From positions 35,371 to 99,370 of the forward strand of contig NZ_VXKK01000039.1 of assembly GCF_008693105.1 (NCBI RefSeq): 64,000 bases of DNA, in the 5' to 3' direction. The stretch comes from Corynebacterium flavescens (GTDB lineage: Bacteria > Actinomycetota > Actinomycetes > Mycobacteriales > Mycobacteriaceae). Both the position numbers and the translations under genes were made by a program. Position 1 is the first letter of the stretch. Every line of letters begins with the position of its first letter. Positions 28,325-38,448 of the stretch are shown here, one piece after another. Under the pieces are notes generated by a model that had not been told where the DNA came from, searched no databases, and saw nothing but the letters and a program-made list of their open reading frames with translations.

Positions 28325-29032
28325 TTGACTACTTCAACGGACCACTCCCTGCCGCTGCTCAATAGCGTCCTCGACTGTGTTGGATCAGACATTGTTAGCG
28401 GCGCCATTGTCCCCGGGTCGACTTTTACCTTGCAGAGTCTCTCCGAGCGTTTCAATGTCTCGCGCACCGTGGCGCGTGAGGCCATGCGGGCGCTGGAGCA
28501 ACTCGGCTTGGTTTCATCCTCACGCAGGGTGGGCATCACAGTGCTGCCCATGCAGGAATGGTCGGTCTTTGATCACGCCATCATTTCTTGGCGCCTGAGC
28601 AATGAGAAAACGCGGCAGGAGCAAGTTAGCTCGCTCAACCAACTGCGTCTTTCCATTGAGCCAATGGCGGCGCGTCTAGCAGCCACTAGTGCGCCGGTTG
28701 AAGAGCGCCGTGAAATCTTGGCGCTAGCGCGCAAGCTCCATGAACTGGAAAACACGCCATCACCGCGGACCGGGGAGGAGTTGGCCGCAGACCTGCGTTT
28801 CCACACAATGGTGCTGCACGCCTCGGGCAACGAGATGTTCGCGGCCTTGGCCCCTTCACTTTTATCCTTGCTCAAGGGCAAGTCTGTCTTTGGCTCGGCC
28901 AAGCGCAATCCCCTCGGCGGCACGGCGGAATTGCATCTCGACCTCGCCCGCGCCATCTGTGACTCGCGCCCCGACGAGGCCGAGGCGCTGGCGCGGGCAA
29001 TCCTCGATACAGCACGCACCAGCATCAACTAA
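28325..29032 (+). CDS. GntR/FadR-type transcriptional regulator, GntR1-like
   Basis: A 235-residue regulator starting at TTG 28325 with GGAGG at good distance. The N-terminal winged helix is LQSLSERFNVSRTVAREAMR followed by ALEQLGLVSSSRRVGITVLP. The C-terminal FCD domain has LRLSIEPMAARLAATSA, DLRFHTMVLHASGNEMFAAL and a late LHLDLARAICDSRPDEAEAL, with the Asp/His residues that bind metal or ligand. In C. glutamicum GntR1, a gluconate-responsive regulator, lies between nrdF and nrdE, so this is probably its orthologue. The effector here is an inference. Confidence 0.85.
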   Translation: MTTSTDHSLPLLNSVLDCVGSDIVSGAIVPGSTFTLQSLSERFNVSRTVAREAMRALEQLGLVSSSRRVGITVLPMQEWSVFDHAIISWRLSNEKTRQEQVSSLNQLRLSIEPMAARLAATSAPVEERREILALARKLHELENTPSPRTGEELAADLRFHTMVLHASGNEMFAALAPSLLSLLKGKSVFGSAKRNPLGGTAELHLDLARAICDSRPDEAEALARAILDTARTSIN

Positions 29033-29091
29033 AAGCTGATGCTGGAGCTAATACTGGTACAGATTCTGGAATACTCCGAGCTAGGTGCACC

Positions 29092-31254
29092 CTAGAGCAT
29101 GCAGGAAACGCAGCCCTCGACCTCGGTACCCTCCAGAGCCATCTGGCGCAGGCGGATGTAGTAGAGGGTCTTGATTCCCTTGCGCCAGGCGTAGATCTGA
29201 GCGCGGTTGATGTCGCGGGTGGTGGCGGTGTCCTTGAAAAACAGCGTCAGCGAGAGTCCCTGATCGACGTACTTGGTGGCCACGGCGTAGGTATCGATGA
29301 TCTTCTCGTAGCCCACCTCGTAGGCATCCTTGAAGTACTCAAGGTTCTCGTTGTCCATGTGCGGAGCCGGGTAGTACACGCGGCCGATCTTGCCCTCCTT
29401 GCGGATCTCGATCTTGGAGGCGATCGGGTGAATCGAGGAGGTGGAGTTGTTGATATAAGAGATCGAACCCGTTGGTGGCACGGCCTGCAGGTTGCGGTTG
29501 TAGAGCCCGTAGTTGGCCACGTCCGCCTTCAACGCCGCCCAATCCTCGGCGGAGGGGGTGTGAATGGAGGAAGCAGCGAAAAGCTCCTTGACCTTATCCG
29601 TCTGCGGGGCGAACTCGGCGGGATCGTAGCGGTCGAAGAATTCGCCGGAGGCGTATTCAGACTGGGGGAACTCGGTGAAGTACTCGCCGCGCTCGCGGGC
29701 GATCCGGTTGGAGGCGCGCAGGGCGGCATAGAGTACCGCAGCGAAGTAGGCGTTGGTAAAGTCCAGTCCTTCCTCCGAGCCGTATTCAATGTGCTCACGC
29801 CCGAGGTAGCCGTGCAGGTTCATCTGACCAAGGCCGATGGCGTGGGAGTCATCGTTGCCCTTGCGAACCGAAGGGACCGAATCAATGGCGGTCTTATCGG
29901 CCACTGCGGTTAAGCCGCGGATGGCGGTTTCCACCGTGAGGGCGAAGTCAGGCGAATCCATGGTGGCCGCGATGTTGAGCGAGCCCAAGTTGCAGGAGAT
30001 ATCCTCCCCCATCTTCTTGTAGCTTAAGTCATCGGCGAACTCGGAGGCCGAGTTCACCTGGAGGATCTCCGAGCACAGGTTGGACATGTTGATCCAGCCG
30101 GTCTTGACCGGGTTGGCCTGGTTTACCGTGTCCTCGTACATGATGTAGGGATAGCCGGACTCGAACTGAATCTCCGCCAAGGTCTGGAAGAAGTGGCGCG
30201 CGTTGATCTTCTTTTTCGTGATGCGGGGATCTTCCACCATCTCTTCGTAGTGCTCGCTCACAGAAATATCTGCGAAGGGCTTGCCGTAGACGCGCTCGAC
30301 GTCATAAGGCGAGAAGAGGTACATGTCCTCGTTGCGCTTGGCCAGATCGAAGGTGATGTCAGGGATGACAACGCCGAGCGACAGGGTTTTGATGCGGATC
30401 TTCTCATCCGCGTTCTCGCGCTTGGTGTCGAGGAAGCTCAAGATGTCTGGGTGGTGGGCGTTGAGATAGACCGCACCCGCGCCTTGGCGTGCGCCGAGCT
30501 GGTTGGCATAGGAGAAGGAATCCTCGAGCAGCTTCATCACGGGAATGATGCCGGAGGACTGGTTCTCAATGTGCTTGATGGGGGCGCCGGCCTCGCGGAT
30601 ATTCGTCAGCAGAAGGGCCACTCCGCCGCCGCGCTTGGAAAGCTGCAGGGCAGAGTTGATGGAGCGCCCGATGGACTCCATGTTGTCCTCGATGCGCAGG
30701 AGGAAGCAGGAAACCAGCTCGCCGCGCTGCGCCTTGCCCGCATTGAGGAAGGTAGGCGTGGCCGGCTGGAAGCGCCCGGTCATAATCTCATCAACCAAGT
30801 GCTCGGCGATGGTCTCATCACCATTGGCCAAGAAGAGCGCGGTCATGGAAACGCGATCCTCGAAGCGCTCCAAGTAGCGGCGGCCGTCAAAGGTCTTGAG
30901 CGTATAAGAGGTGTAGTACTTGAACGCGCCCAAGAAGGACTTGAAGCGGAACTTGAAAGAGTAAGAGCGCTTGAACAGGGACTTGATGAAGGCGAAGTCA
31001 TACTGCGCAATTACTGCCGGATCGTAGTACTGGTTGGTGATCAGGTAGTCGATCTTTTCTTCCAAGTCGTGGAAGTAGACGGTGTTTTGGTTGACGTGCT
31101 GCAGGAAGAACTGGTTCGCTGCCTCGCGGTCTTTGTCGAACTGAATGTTCCCGTTCTCGTCATAGAGGTTGAGCAGCGCATTGAGTGCGTGATAATCAAG
31201 CTGTTCTGCCGCCTTGACGGGCTCAGCTACGGTTTTCCCCATCTGGATAGTCAC
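29092..31254 (-). CDS. nrdE: Class Ib ribonucleotide reductase, alpha (catalytic) subunit
   Basis: A 720-residue subunit that reduces NDPs to dNDPs. There is no N-terminal ATP-cone, as usual for NrdE. Key stretches are [20 protein letters not shown] (active-site Cys), [11 protein letters not shown] (the Cys/Glu radical region), [29 protein letters not shown], and the C-terminal thioredoxin-fold partner site VEGCVSCML (CxxC) reduced by NrdH. The start is GTG 31254. It ends 59 bases from the stop of the convergent GntR-like gene. Confidence 0.97.
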   Translation of the reverse strand: MTIQMGKTVAEPVKAAEQLDYHALNALLNLYDENGNIQFDKDREAANQFFLQHVNQNTVYFHDLEEKIDYLITNQYYDPAVIAQYDFAFIKSLFKRSYSFKFRFKSFLGAFKYYTSYTLKTFDGRRYLERFEDRVSMTALFLANGDETIAEHLVDEIMTGRFQPATPTFLNAGKAQRGELVSCFLLRIEDNMESIGRSINSALQLSKRGGGVALLLTNIREAGAPIKHIENQSSGIIPVMKLLEDSFSYANQLGARQGAGAVYLNAHHPDILSFLDTKRENADEKIRIKTLSLGVVIPDITFDLAKRNEDMYLFSPYDVERVYGKPFADISVSEHYEEMVEDPRITKKKINARHFFQTLAEIQFESGYPYIMYEDTVNQANPVKTGWINMSNLCSEILQVNSASEFADDLSYKKMGEDISCNLGSLNIAATMDSPDFALTVETAIRGLTAVADKTAIDSVPSVRKGNDDSHAIGLGQMNLHGYLGREHIEYGSEEGLDFTNAYFAAVLYAALRASNRIARERGEYFTEFPQSEYASGEFFDRYDPAEFAPQTDKVKELFAASSIHTPSAEDWAALKADVANYGLYNRNLQAVPPTGSISYINNSTSSIHPIASKIEIRKEGKIGRVYYPAPHMDNENLEYFKDAYEVGYEKIIDTYAVATKYVDQGLSLTLFFKDTATTRDINRAQIYAWRKGIKTLYYIRLRQMALEGTEVEGCVSCML

Positions 31255-31325
31255 TTTTTCTAAGAGACCTTTCTGTATTTATTTGACCCGGTAAAACTAA
31301 ATAAGGTCCCCCGCCCCGCGCCTCA

Positions 31326-31757
31326 TCAGGCAGCGAGCGGCAGACCTAGCGCAGAAGCGTTTTCTAAAAGCCCTTCGCGGCACAGGCGCACGTCTTCTTC
31401 GGTACCTAGAAGCTCGAAGCGATAAACATAGGGAACGCCGCATTTCGCGGCGATGACGTCCCCTGCCTTGCCAAAATCTGCGCCGAAGTTGCTATTCCCC
31501 CCAGAAATCACTGCCCGGATAAGGGAGCGGTTGTGCTCATTATTGAGGAACTTTATGACCTGCTTCGGAACCGGCCGTGAGTTCTGGTGGCTAATGGAGG
31601 CTCCCCCGCCATACGTGGGGCACACGAGGACATAAGGCTCATCGACGATGAGATCTGGGTCCCCGCGGTGGAGTGGGATGCGCGCTGAGGGCAAGCCCAA
31701 CTTCTCCACGAAGCGGTGCGTATTTTCCGTGGTGGAGGAGAAATACACAACCAGCAT
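31326..31757 (-). CDS. nrdI: Flavodoxin-like NrdI
   Basis: A 143-residue flavoprotein that supplies oxidant for assembly of the Mn-tyrosyl radical of NrdF. It shows [19 protein letters not shown] (FMN phosphate loop), [11 protein letters not shown], and [20 protein letters not shown] near the flavin. It lies 11 bases after nrdH and 71 bases before nrdE. Confidence 0.95.
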   Translation of the reverse strand: MLVVYFSSTTENTHRFVEKLGLPSARIPLHRGDPDLIVDEPYVLVCPTYGGGASISHQNSRPVPKQVIKFLNNEHNRSLIRAVISGGNSNFGADFGKAGDVIAAKCGVPYVYRFELLGTEEDVRLCREGLLENASALGLPLAA

Positions 31758-31768
31758 GGCTCTAGCTC

Positions 31769-32014
31769 CTAAGCCGAGGCGGCAACGGCAGTGGTTGCCA
31801 GCGCCTTGATGCGCTCGGGGCGGAAACCGGACCAGTGCTCGCCATCAACGTAGACAACGGGCGCTTGTACGTATCCCAGGGCCATGACATAGTCACGGGC
31901 CTCATCATCGACGGTGACATCTACCATGGTGTACTCCAGACCTGCGCGGTCGAGAGCCTTCTTGGTGGCGTTGCACTGGACACAAGCTGGCTTGGTGTAC
32001 AAGGTGATAGACAT
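31769..32014 (-). CDS. nrdH: Glutaredoxin-like NrdH redoxin
   Basis: An 81-residue electron donor to NrdE, reduced by thioredoxin reductase. It has [20 protein letters not shown] (active-site CVQC), then [20 protein letters not shown] and FRPERIKAL, all typical of NrdH. First gene of nrdH-nrdI-nrdE, with NrdR-like boxes about 110-155 bases upstream. Confidence 0.96.
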   Translation of the reverse strand: MSITLYTKPACVQCNATKKALDRAGLEYTMVDVTVDDEARDYVMALGYVQAPVVYVDGEHWSGFRPERIKALATTAVAASA

Positions 32015-32123
32015 TCTTCATTCCTTAGACGATGGGCCCGGGGACCTGCGGACGGGGCGGGGTTCTGCTGCTTAAAAATATAGGCTCAGCGGGAGTTTCT
32101 TAACTCCGTGAGCGGTACCCATG

Positions 32124-32169
32124 ACACTATACTTTGTGCCTCGTTCTCGCAACCAACACAACATGTAGT
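32124..32169 (-). promoter_or_regulatory. Pair of NrdR-like boxes and promoter upstream of nrdH
   Basis: ACACTATACTTTGT (32124-32137) and ACACAACATGTAGT (32156-32169) resemble NrdR boxes, whose consensus is an imperfect palindrome of about 16 bp. Their starts are 32 bases apart, about three helical turns, the spacing known for NrdR pairs. On the coding strand the first box contains TATAGT, a plausible -10, with TTGCGA 15 bases further upstream as -35. Repression of nrdHIE by NrdR when dNTPs are high is therefore expected. The nrdR gene is not in the window. Confidence 0.7.
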
Positions 32170-32350
32170 AGTTACACGCGTGGTATTCCCAGGATGGAAT
32201 TTTCCCCGGCCCATATGTTGCCCCCTCCCCTTCACAGCCCCCGAAGCCATCCTGCACATTCGCTAGACGACGCCCCGATTTCGTGACGCATTTCACACGA
32301 TGCGGGTGGAGGCGACATCGCCAAGCATCTGCCTAGCGGTCCAGGCAACG

Positions 32351-32423
32351 CAAAAGCCTCCGGACCCTAACTTGAAACGCCTTTCTTTAAAGAAAAGCAG
32401 AAGCTAAGGGCCGGAGGCCTTTG
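32351..32423 (-). terminator. Terminator after rpmJ
   Basis: CAAAAGCCTCCGG (32351-32363) and CCGGAGGCCTTTG (32411-32423) form a long inverted repeat around a 47-base centre that contains its own small hairpin (CTTTCTTTAAAGAAAAG). On the reverse strand the stem is followed by TTTTG. It ends the rpmJ transcript and may also stop anything coming from the other direction. Confidence 0.65.
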
Positions 32424-32434
32424 TTTATGCGAGA

Positions 32435-32557
32435 CTAGCCTTGACGGGCCTTGAAACGCGGATCCTTCTTATTGATCACGAAGACCTTACCGTGGCGGCG
32501 AATAACCTGGGCGCCCGGCTTCTTCTTCAGCGACCGAAGCGACTTGCGGACCTTCAT
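32435..32557 (-). CDS. rpmJ: 50S ribosomal protein L36 (C-minus type)
   Basis: A 40-residue protein too short for ordinary gene thresholds. It reads [20 protein letters not shown], followed by [20 protein letters not shown]. It lacks the four zinc-binding cysteines of the standard L36, so it is the zinc-independent variant that usually replaces L36 under zinc limitation. GGAGCGCCCG precedes the ATG. Another rpmJ is expected in the main ribosomal operon. It stands alone with its own terminator. Confidence 0.95.
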   Translation of the reverse strand: MKVRKSLRSLKKKPGAQVIRRHGKVFVINKKDPRFKARQG

Positions 32558-32676
32558 CGGGCGCTCCTTTCGTTATGCGCAATCTAAATGCGGTTGAATA
32601 GTTAAAGCAAAGCCGGGCATAAACCCGACCATGACACGATCGAAAATAATACCCCACGTGCACGAAAGAACCAAAA

Positions 32677-34017
32677 CTAGGAAACCTTGGCGTAACGCCG
32701 CTCCATTTCCTCACTGACTTGCTCAAGGCTGCGCCCCATTGTTTCCGGAATAAGGACGCGCGTATAGCCCACGGCAACGAGCCCGAGGCAGGCAAAGACT
32801 AGGAAAGCCACCGAACCAGAAAGCCATTCCACCAGCGGCAAGAAATATTGAGCCACGGCCCAGTTGGTCAGCCAGAGGGAGAGCCCGGCAATGCCCATGC
32901 CCAGGCCTCGCACCTGCGAAGGAACTAGTTCCGAGATAAGCAACCACGTCGCTGGAGAAACCGCAGCCTGTTGGAAGGCGATAAACAACGCCATAAACAC
33001 GAGCGAAATCATAGCCATCGTGGTCGAGCCATCCGCCTGCGAATAAGCCACGGAGAGAATAAGCAACGAGATGACGTTGCCGCTGAGACCTATAAGCAAA
33101 AGGCGCTTGCGACCAATGCGATCGATGACCTTGAGACCGATGATGCAGGCGACCACAGAGGCTAACCCGATGACTATTGAGGTATAGACGGAGTTCTCCG
33201 TAGATATGCCCACCTTATTCATCATCGTCGGGGCGAAGTAGATGATGGCGTTGACCCCGGTAATCTGCTGGGTAAGTCCCATGAGCATGGCCAGCAGTAC
33301 TGTTACCTGCATCCACCGGAAGCGCCTAAGGCTAAACCACTCCGAGCGCCCTGCCCGGCGAGCGGCATTTGCCGAGGCTAATTCCTCAACATGCATCCCG
33401 GCGCGGGTAGCGATGGCCCGCGCTTTCTCCCCGTGCCCGCGAGTGGCCAGCCAGATTGGCGTATCTGGCAGGAAGAACATGCCCACCGCCAATAAAAGTC
33501 CAGGCACGGCAGCTAGACCCAGCATGAGTTCCCAGTTGGCACTCGTGGCCAGAGCAGAGTTGACCAGATAAGCCATCAGCTGTCCCACGACGATCATCAA
33601 GGTATTGAGTGAGACCATGCGCCCGCGCACGGCGGCTGGCACGATCTCGGAGATATACATCGGTGAAACAATAGAAACGCCACCGACTGCCACTCCCAGG
33701 AAAGCCCGCGCAAGCGCCAAGCTGCCGATAGTTCCGGCCAGAGCACACCAGATGGACCCGGCGACGAATATGAGGCCACCGAGGATAAGGGTTGTCCGCC
33801 GCCCGTAGCGATCTGCCACCCGCCCGGCTAGCAGCGCGCCGAGCATCGCGCCGATCAGCAGCGTCGAAGCCACCCAGCCTTCCTGGTGGGCGGTCATATT
33901 AAATTCCGGGGTGATAAACAATAAGGCGCCGGATATAACACCTGTGTCGTAGCCAAATAGCAGTCCACCGAGGGCTGCTATGCCGGCCACGACCTTGACA
34001 TAAGTTTGGCTATTCAC
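32677..34017 (-). CDS. MFS sugar porter (IolT/XylE-like)
   Basis: A 446-residue, 12-TM sugar:proton symporter starting at GTG 34017. It shows [19 protein letters not shown] in helix 1, the loop motif [17 protein letters not shown] (helices 2-3), the [17 protein letters not shown] stretch that lines the sugar site, [17 protein letters not shown] in the second half, and the C-terminal [19 protein letters not shown]. Resemblance to C. glutamicum IolT1 (inositol, glucose, fructose) is plausible. No catabolic gene is adjacent, so the substrate is open. Divergent from nadE. Confidence 0.88.
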   Translation of the reverse strand: MNSQTYVKVVAGIAALGGLLFGYDTGVISGALLFITPEFNMTAHQEGWVASTLLIGAMLGALLAGRVADRYGRRTTLILGGLIFVAGSIWCALAGTIGSLALARAFLGVAVGGVSIVSPMYISEIVPAAVRGRMVSLNTLMIVVGQLMAYLVNSALATSANWELMLGLAAVPGLLLAVGMFFLPDTPIWLATRGHGEKARAIATRAGMHVEELASANAARRAGRSEWFSLRRFRWMQVTVLLAMLMGLTQQITGVNAIIYFAPTMMNKVGISTENSVYTSIVIGLASVVACIIGLKVIDRIGRKRLLLIGLSGNVISLLILSVAYSQADGSTTMAMISLVFMALFIAFQQAAVSPATWLLISELVPSQVRGLGMGIAGLSLWLTNWAVAQYFLPLVEWLSGSVAFLVFACLGLVAVGYTRVLIPETMGRSLEQVSEEMERRYAKVS

Positions 34018-34044
34018 AAACAGTCATTGTGGCAGGCAGCTACC

Positions 34045-34869
34045 ATGAACGTCATGTCAACTACACCACTCACACTGCAAGAAGAGATCATAAACGTCCT
34101 GGGTGTTAAGCCCTTTATCGATCCAGAAACAGAGATTGAAACGCGGGTCGAGTTCTTAGCCGATTATCTGCGCCGTACTGACGCCAAGGGCTACGTGCTC
34201 GGCATTTCCGGAGGTCAAGACTCCACGCTGGCTGGGCGCTTAGCGCAGCTCGCCGTCGCGCGCGTTGCAGGCGCGGAGTTCTGGGCGGTCCGCCTACCCT
34301 ATGGCGTCCAGGCCGACGAGGCCGATGCCCAGATTTCGCTGGACTTTATCCGGCCCGCTCACCGCCCCACTATCAATATCGCCACCGCCACCCGCGCCCT
34401 CGAGGGCGAGGTGTCCGGAGTCCTCGACGCGCCCGGGCTCGGGGATCTCAACCGCGGCAATATCAAGGCACGCCTGCGCATGACAGCCCAGTACGCCCTG
34501 GCCGGTGAGGTCGGTGCACTGGTCATCGGCACCGATCACGCTGCGGAGAACCTCGCCGGATTCTTCACCAAATGGGGCGATGGCGCAGCAGATCTCCTTC
34601 CGCTAGAAGGACTCAACAAGCGCCAGGGCGCGCAGCTACTGCGCCACTTGGGAGCGCCGGATTCCACGTGGAAGAAGGTCCCCACGGCAGATCTAGAAGA
34701 CAATAAGCCGCAGCTGCCCGATGAGGAGGCGCTGGGCGTTACCTATGCCCACATCGATGACTACCTCGAGGGCAAACAGGTTCCAGAGTCAGCCCGCGAG
34801 CGTATCGAGTTCCTGTGGAAGAAGGGAGCGCACAAGCGAGTCATGCCGAGTGGGCCTGCCACTGCTTAG
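34045..34869 (+). CDS. nadE: NH3-dependent NAD synthetase
   Basis: A 274-residue enzyme amidating nicotinate adenine dinucleotide to NAD. The ATP-pyrophosphatase loop is [20 protein letters not shown] near residue 54. Other landmarks are [40 protein letters not shown] and [19 protein letters not shown]. There is no glutaminase domain, so ammonia is the donor. ATG 34045 and ATG 34054 are both possible; neither has a strong ribosome site. The start is only 27 bases from the divergent transporter start. Confidence 0.95.
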   Translation: MNVMSTTPLTLQEEIINVLGVKPFIDPETEIETRVEFLADYLRRTDAKGYVLGISGGQDSTLAGRLAQLAVARVAGAEFWAVRLPYGVQADEADAQISLDFIRPAHRPTINIATATRALEGEVSGVLDAPGLGDLNRGNIKARLRMTAQYALAGEVGALVIGTDHAAENLAGFFTKWGDGAADLLPLEGLNKRQGAQLLRHLGAPDSTWKKVPTADLEDNKPQLPDEEALGVTYAHIDDYLEGKQVPESARERIEFLWKKGAHKRVMPSGPATA

Positions 34870-34927
34870 GGCCGCGACGCCGCCAAGCAGCGTCAGCTGC
34901 TCAACAACCGCAAGGACATAGCAGGCT

Positions 34928-35659
34928 TTAAGCTGTGAGCAGTTCGAGGGTGAGTGCGGCAGCGCGCTGGAGCGGGCGGTGATAAGCAGCGCCGTGGGTC
35001 AAGGAGTGCACTGCCAGGGGGTGGAGCTGGTGCAGGGGAATCCAACGTTCGATATCGCGCGGGGCACCGTAGCCGCGGAAAATCTCCTCCAGATAAGGTG
35101 CCCCAAACAGTGCCAACATGCCCAAATCTGTGTGCGGGTGACCGCCGTGAGCGGCCGGGTCAATGACTATTCCTCCTGCCACACTAAAAAGTAGGTTTCC
35201 GGCCCAGAGATCCCCATGCAGGCGCGCAGGAGCAATGTCCCAGCTGGCTTCCTCGATGGCGGCGCAGGCGCGCTTAACGCTGTCGAGCTGCTCTGGGCGC
35301 AGCCCAGCCCCCTCGGCGAAGGGCAGCACACGTTGCTCGGCGTAGAACTGGCCCCAATCGTCGCTCGGCGTACATTCCTGGCTAACACGCCCGATGTAGT
35401 TTTTTCCCTCCCATCCCTGCGGTGGGCTGCCGAAGGCGGGGGCTCCGGCATCGTGGATGCGCCGGAGGTTAACGCCAAACTCGAAGGCAGCTTTTGGGGT
35501 CGGCCGCACCTCACGTACCTGTTGTGTCTCGACGAAGTCGGCACCATAGGATACGACGCGAACCACCGTTTCCGGGCAGGCCTGGGCGAGCCAGCGCAGG
35601 CCGGCTGCCTCCGCTCCGGCTTGGTCGCTTTCTTGCACTCTTTTCCGAAAGGTCTCCAT
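34928..35659 (-). CDS. Fructosamine-kinase family protein
   Basis: The protein has about 243 residues and belongs to the aminoglycoside phosphotransferase/fructosamine-3-kinase fold. Catalytic loop PARLHGDLWAGNLLFSVAGG, then VIDPAAHGGHPHTDLGMLAL (the magnesium-binding Asp and the HDxxD-like stretch). The N-terminus has FRKRVQESDQAGAEAAGLRW. These kinases phosphorylate glycated amines so that they fall apart, a repair of protein glycation. ATG 35659 is chosen; GTG 35668 is possible. Confidence 0.87.
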   Translation of the reverse strand: METFRKRVQESDQAGAEAAGLRWLAQACPETVVRVVSYGADFVETQQVREVRPTPKAAFEFGVNLRRIHDAGAPAFGSPPQGWEGKNYIGRVSQECTPSDDWGQFYAEQRVLPFAEGAGLRPEQLDSVKRACAAIEEASWDIAPARLHGDLWAGNLLFSVAGGIVIDPAAHGGHPHTDLGMLALFGAPYLEEIFRGYGAPRDIERWIPLHQLHPLAVHSLTHGAAYHRPLQRAAALTLELLTA

Positions 35660-35697
35660 GGCCCCCACCCTACGGCGCCCGGCGAGACTCGCACAGG

Positions 35698-36645
35698 TTA
35701 TTTCACCCAGCGCGGTAGCGCTCGAACCAGAATGACCATGAGCACCAACTCCACCAGTGTCTGGGTCACCACGACGAGGGGTGCCAGCGCGAACTCCGCC
35801 GGCAGGGAGAGGACGAGCGGCAATACTACCAGCGAGTTGCGCGTGATAGCGCTAAAGGCCAGCGCGCGGGTACCTGCGGAGTCCATCCGGGACACCCGGG
35901 ACACCGCCAGCGCGACCAGCAGCATGACGACCGCGAAAGAGACGAAGACCGGTACCACGGCCCAGAGCCGTCCAGACTGGGCGCTGACCTTGTCGATCTG
36001 CGAGGCGACCACCACCGCCAGCGTCGCCATCATTAGCGGCACCATCGCCGCGGCGACCGTTTCCTCCCAGTCGCTCGCCGACTTCGAGCGCTTCGCCGAC
36101 CCCTGCGTGAGGATGGCCGCCGCAAGTGGTACCGCGATAAAAAGTACGAAAGCCTCAAGGAAAGGCCCGAATTCTCCTGCGCCAACCACGCCTCCTCCCG
36201 CGAAGAGCCTTAGGTAGAGAGGCAAGATAAGCATCTGCAGGCCCATGAGCAAGGGAGTGGCGGCGAGCAGCCGCTTGCTATCACCGCCGGCTAGTCCGGC
36301 GAAGACGATGACATAGTCCACACACGGGCACAGCAGCACGAAAAGCGCCCCCACCAGCAGTGCTTGGTCGTGGGCAAGCGGCCTGGTCAGCAGCCACACC
36401 ACCGCTGGGCCCACCCCGAAGTTAAGCACAAGGATGGCCGCCAGGAACCGCCAGTCCCGAAAAGCCTGGGTCACCTTGGCAAAGGGGATGGCGAGGAAGG
36501 TGGCATAAAGCAACGCCATCAGACACGGCGTGATGGCTAACTGCGCGGGATGGGCCAAACCGGGAAACGCGAGGCCGACAAGCACACCCGCAGCGATGCT
36601 GAGTACATACAGCGCCACCTGCCAGCGCTCCATCCAGCCTCTCAT
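35698..36645 (-). CDS. BASS/ACR3-superfamily transporter
   Basis: A 315-residue protein with about 10 hydrophobic segments, from ATG 36645. A longer frame to 36876 reads through unlikely N-terminal sequence that overlaps the divergent gene. Landmarks are PFAKVTQAFRDWRFLAAILV, VLNFGVGPAVVWLLTRPL and VGALFVLLCPCVDYVIVFAG: the LLCPCxDY stretch is like the conserved cysteine-containing helix of ACR3 arsenite exporters. No arsR or arsC gene is next to it, so arsenite export is only one possibility; organic anion transport is another. Confidence 0.75.
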   Translation of the reverse strand: MRGWMERWQVALYVLSIAAGVLVGLAFPGLAHPAQLAITPCLMALLYATFLAIPFAKVTQAFRDWRFLAAILVLNFGVGPAVVWLLTRPLAHDQALLVGALFVLLCPCVDYVIVFAGLAGGDSKRLLAATPLLMGLQMLILPLYLRLFAGGGVVGAGEFGPFLEAFVLFIAVPLAAAILTQGSAKRSKSASDWEETVAAAMVPLMMATLAVVVASQIDKVSAQSGRLWAVVPVFVSFAVVMLLVALAVSRVSRMDSAGTRALAFSAITRNSLVVLPLVLSLPAEFALAPLVVVTQTLVELVLMVILVRALPRWVK

Positions 36646-36763
36646 GAGTTTCTCACCACGATTCCCATTGTCTCTTATCGCTCCCCCACCCGAATACCAA
36701 AGAGTAGAGTGATCTATGCAATTAGATCGGCCAATTGTGTGCCAATACACAAAAGATGCTCTC

Positions 36764-37564
36764 ATGGACAGGTCAGGCAAGACCATCGTGGTAACCGGCG
36801 CAGGAAACGGAATCGGCCGCGCGGTCACCCTCCTTCTACTTACTAAGGGCGCGTTGGTCGCCGGCGTGGATCTCAACGCTGTCGGCTTGGCAGAGACTGC
36901 GAATCAAGCCGGTGCCGGCTCGCGCTTCACGCAACACGCCGTCAATATCACAGACCGAGAGGCCGTCGCCGCCTTGCCCGCCCAAGTCACAGAGGCGGAT
37001 GGCCAGGTCGATGGCCTCATCAATATTACTGGCGTCATCCAGCAATTTGTGCGCGTCAACGATCTTCCTTTCTCCGAAATTGAGAAGGTCATGAACGTCA
37101 ACTTCTGGGGCACGATGAACACCTGCAAGGCTTTCTTGCCGGTTCTCCTCGAGCGGCCCCAAGCCGCGCTATTCAATGTCGCCAGCATGGCCGCCTTCGC
37201 CCCAGTGCCAGGCCAGGCGGCCTACGGGGCATCGAAGGCGGCGGTGACGCTGCTTACCGAGGCCCTCTACGCCGAGCTTCTCGACACCAATGTGGCCGTG
37301 GGTGTCATCTTCCCCGGCGCCATCGCCACCGATATCGCCACCAACTCCGGACTGCGGGTGCGCAGCGAATCTAGCGAGGCTGCACAGCAAAAGACCACGA
37401 GCCCTCAGGAAGCCGCAGAGTCCATCGGCGAGGCCATAGAGAAGGAAAAGTTTCGCGCCACCATCGGCAGTGATGCTGCGATGATGGATAGGATCTCGCG
37501 GTTGAACCCAAAGCTCGCCACCAAGATGATTGCAAAAAAGATGGGCAGCCTGCTCGATTCATAG
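36764..37564 (+). CDS. Short-chain dehydrogenase/reductase
   Basis: The protein has about 266 residues from ATG 36764; ATG 36716 would add 16 residues before the Rossmann strand. It has TIVVTGAGNGIGRAVTLL (TGxxxGxG, NAD(P) binding), VDGLINITGVIQ (NAG-like), SMAAFAPVPGQAAYGASKAA (Ser, and catalytic YxxxK), and GVIFPGAIATDIAT. The Asp after the second strand (VAGVDLN) favours NAD over NADP. The substrate is unknown. A clear terminator follows. Confidence 0.87.
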   Translation: MDRSGKTIVVTGAGNGIGRAVTLLLLTKGALVAGVDLNAVGLAETANQAGAGSRFTQHAVNITDREAVAALPAQVTEADGQVDGLINITGVIQQFVRVNDLPFSEIEKVMNVNFWGTMNTCKAFLPVLLERPQAALFNVASMAAFAPVPGQAAYGASKAAVTLLTEALYAELLDTNVAVGVIFPGAIATDIATNSGLRVRSESSEAAQQKTTSPQEAAESIGEAIEKEKFRATIGSDAAMMDRISRLNPKLATKMIAKKMGSLLDS

Positions 37565-37605
37565 CTACTCGTGCCGGCCCACGACGGGGGAGACGGCACC
37601 CCACT

Positions 37606-37634
37606 GCCGCCTCGATCTTTGAGGCGGCTTTCTT
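37606..37634 (+). terminator. Rho-independent terminator after the SDR gene
   Basis: GCCGCCTC-GATCTTT-GAGGCGGC followed by TTTCTT, a strong 8-bp stem with a T-rich tail, 42 bases after the stop. Confidence 0.9.
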
Positions 37635-37651
37635 CCTTCTGCCCCTTGAAT

Positions 37652-37670
37652 TATACCCCCATGGGGTATA
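37652..37670. promoter_or_regulatory. CsoR-type copper operator
   Basis: TATACCCCCATGGGGTATA is a near-perfect palindrome matching the CsoR operator form (ATACCCC...GGGGTAT). It lies directly upstream of the DUF1541 lipoprotein and CopB genes. CsoR released by Cu(I) would derepress them. TATAAT at the right edge of the palindrome (37666-37672) could be the -10 box, so the repressor would block the promoter. csoR is not in this window. Confidence 0.85.
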
Positions 37671-37712
37671 ATGTCGATCGTGGATAGTACCGATCCCAAG
37701 GAGCTGAAGAGC

Positions 37713-38402
37713 ATGCTATTTGCACTAAAAGACTCAATGGAAGCCGACTCCGGGCCCCGATCGCCCCTCCCCCGCACGCCGCGCCATGCCCTAAGTCTCG
37801 CCTCCGCGGGACTCCTCGCCGCTGCACTGACGCTGAATGCCTGTTCCACCGGAACCGATGAGCAGGCCTCCCCGACCACACAAACGGATGAAAACGAGAT
37901 GCACAGCGGGCACGGCGAGGGGGAAATGAAGGACGGCGAAATGCACGCAGGCATGAACCTCGGCGACATGAAACATCCGGCCGATGGCGGGCCAGTGCCC
38001 GCGGGGATGACCGAGGCCACCGATCCGAAATACCCGGTCGGCAATGAAGTAACGTTGAGTACTGACCACATGGAGGGCATGCAGGGAGCAAAGGCCACCA
38101 TCGTGGGCGCCTACGCCACCTATGTCTATGCCATCGACTACACGCCCACAACCGGTGGCGATCCCGTGCGTGATCATCGCTGGGTAGTCCAAGAGGAGAT
38201 TGCGGACGCCGGCTCCGAGCGCCTAGCCGATGGCGCCTCGGTCACCGTCAACGCCGACCACGTGGAGGGCATGGACGGTGGCGCCGCGACCGTTTCCTCC
38301 TCGACCGACGAGACCGTCTATGTCGTCGATTACGAGGCGGGAGGCATGAAAATGACCAATCATAAGTGGGTAACCGAAAGCGAGATACAACCGGCCGCAT
38401 AG
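37713..38402 (+). CDS. YdhK-like lipoprotein with two DUF1541 repeats
   Basis: The protein has about 229 residues from ATG 37713, which has AAGGAG eight bases upstream; the in-frame ATG at 37671 abuts the operator and is less likely. A signal peptide ends in a lipobox-like TLNAC near residue 42, followed by a His/Met-rich linker (MHSGHGEGEMKDGEMHAGMN). Two DUF1541 repeats follow: one with LSTDHMEGMQGAKATIVGAY and one with VNADHVEGMDGGAATVSSST, each closing with D/N-H-(R/K)-W-V. It probably binds copper at the outer face of the membrane and works with the CopB ATPase downstream, under CsoR control. Confidence 0.87.
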   Translation: MLFALKDSMEADSGPRSPLPRTPRHALSLASAGLLAAALTLNACSTGTDEQASPTTQTDENEMHSGHGEGEMKDGEMHAGMNLGDMKHPADGGPVPAGMTEATDPKYPVGNEVTLSTDHMEGMQGAKATIVGAYATYVYAIDYTPTTGGDPVRDHRWVVQEEIADAGSERLADGASVTVNADHVEGMDGGAATVSSSTDETVYVVDYEAGGMKMTNHKWVTESEIQPAA

Positions 38403-38448
38403 TCGAACCACGACCGAGGCAGACTAAACAAGGAAGCTGGAACCGAGT

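Noticed and set aside
30193..31263. 356-codon open frame opposite nrdE
   Set aside because: It is an antisense shadow of nrdE; composition mirrors the real gene.
36646..36876. 77-residue N-terminal extension of the BASS/ACR3-type transporter
   Set aside because: The extension overlaps the divergent SDR gene and reads as unlikely protein; ATG 36645 starts just before the first helix.
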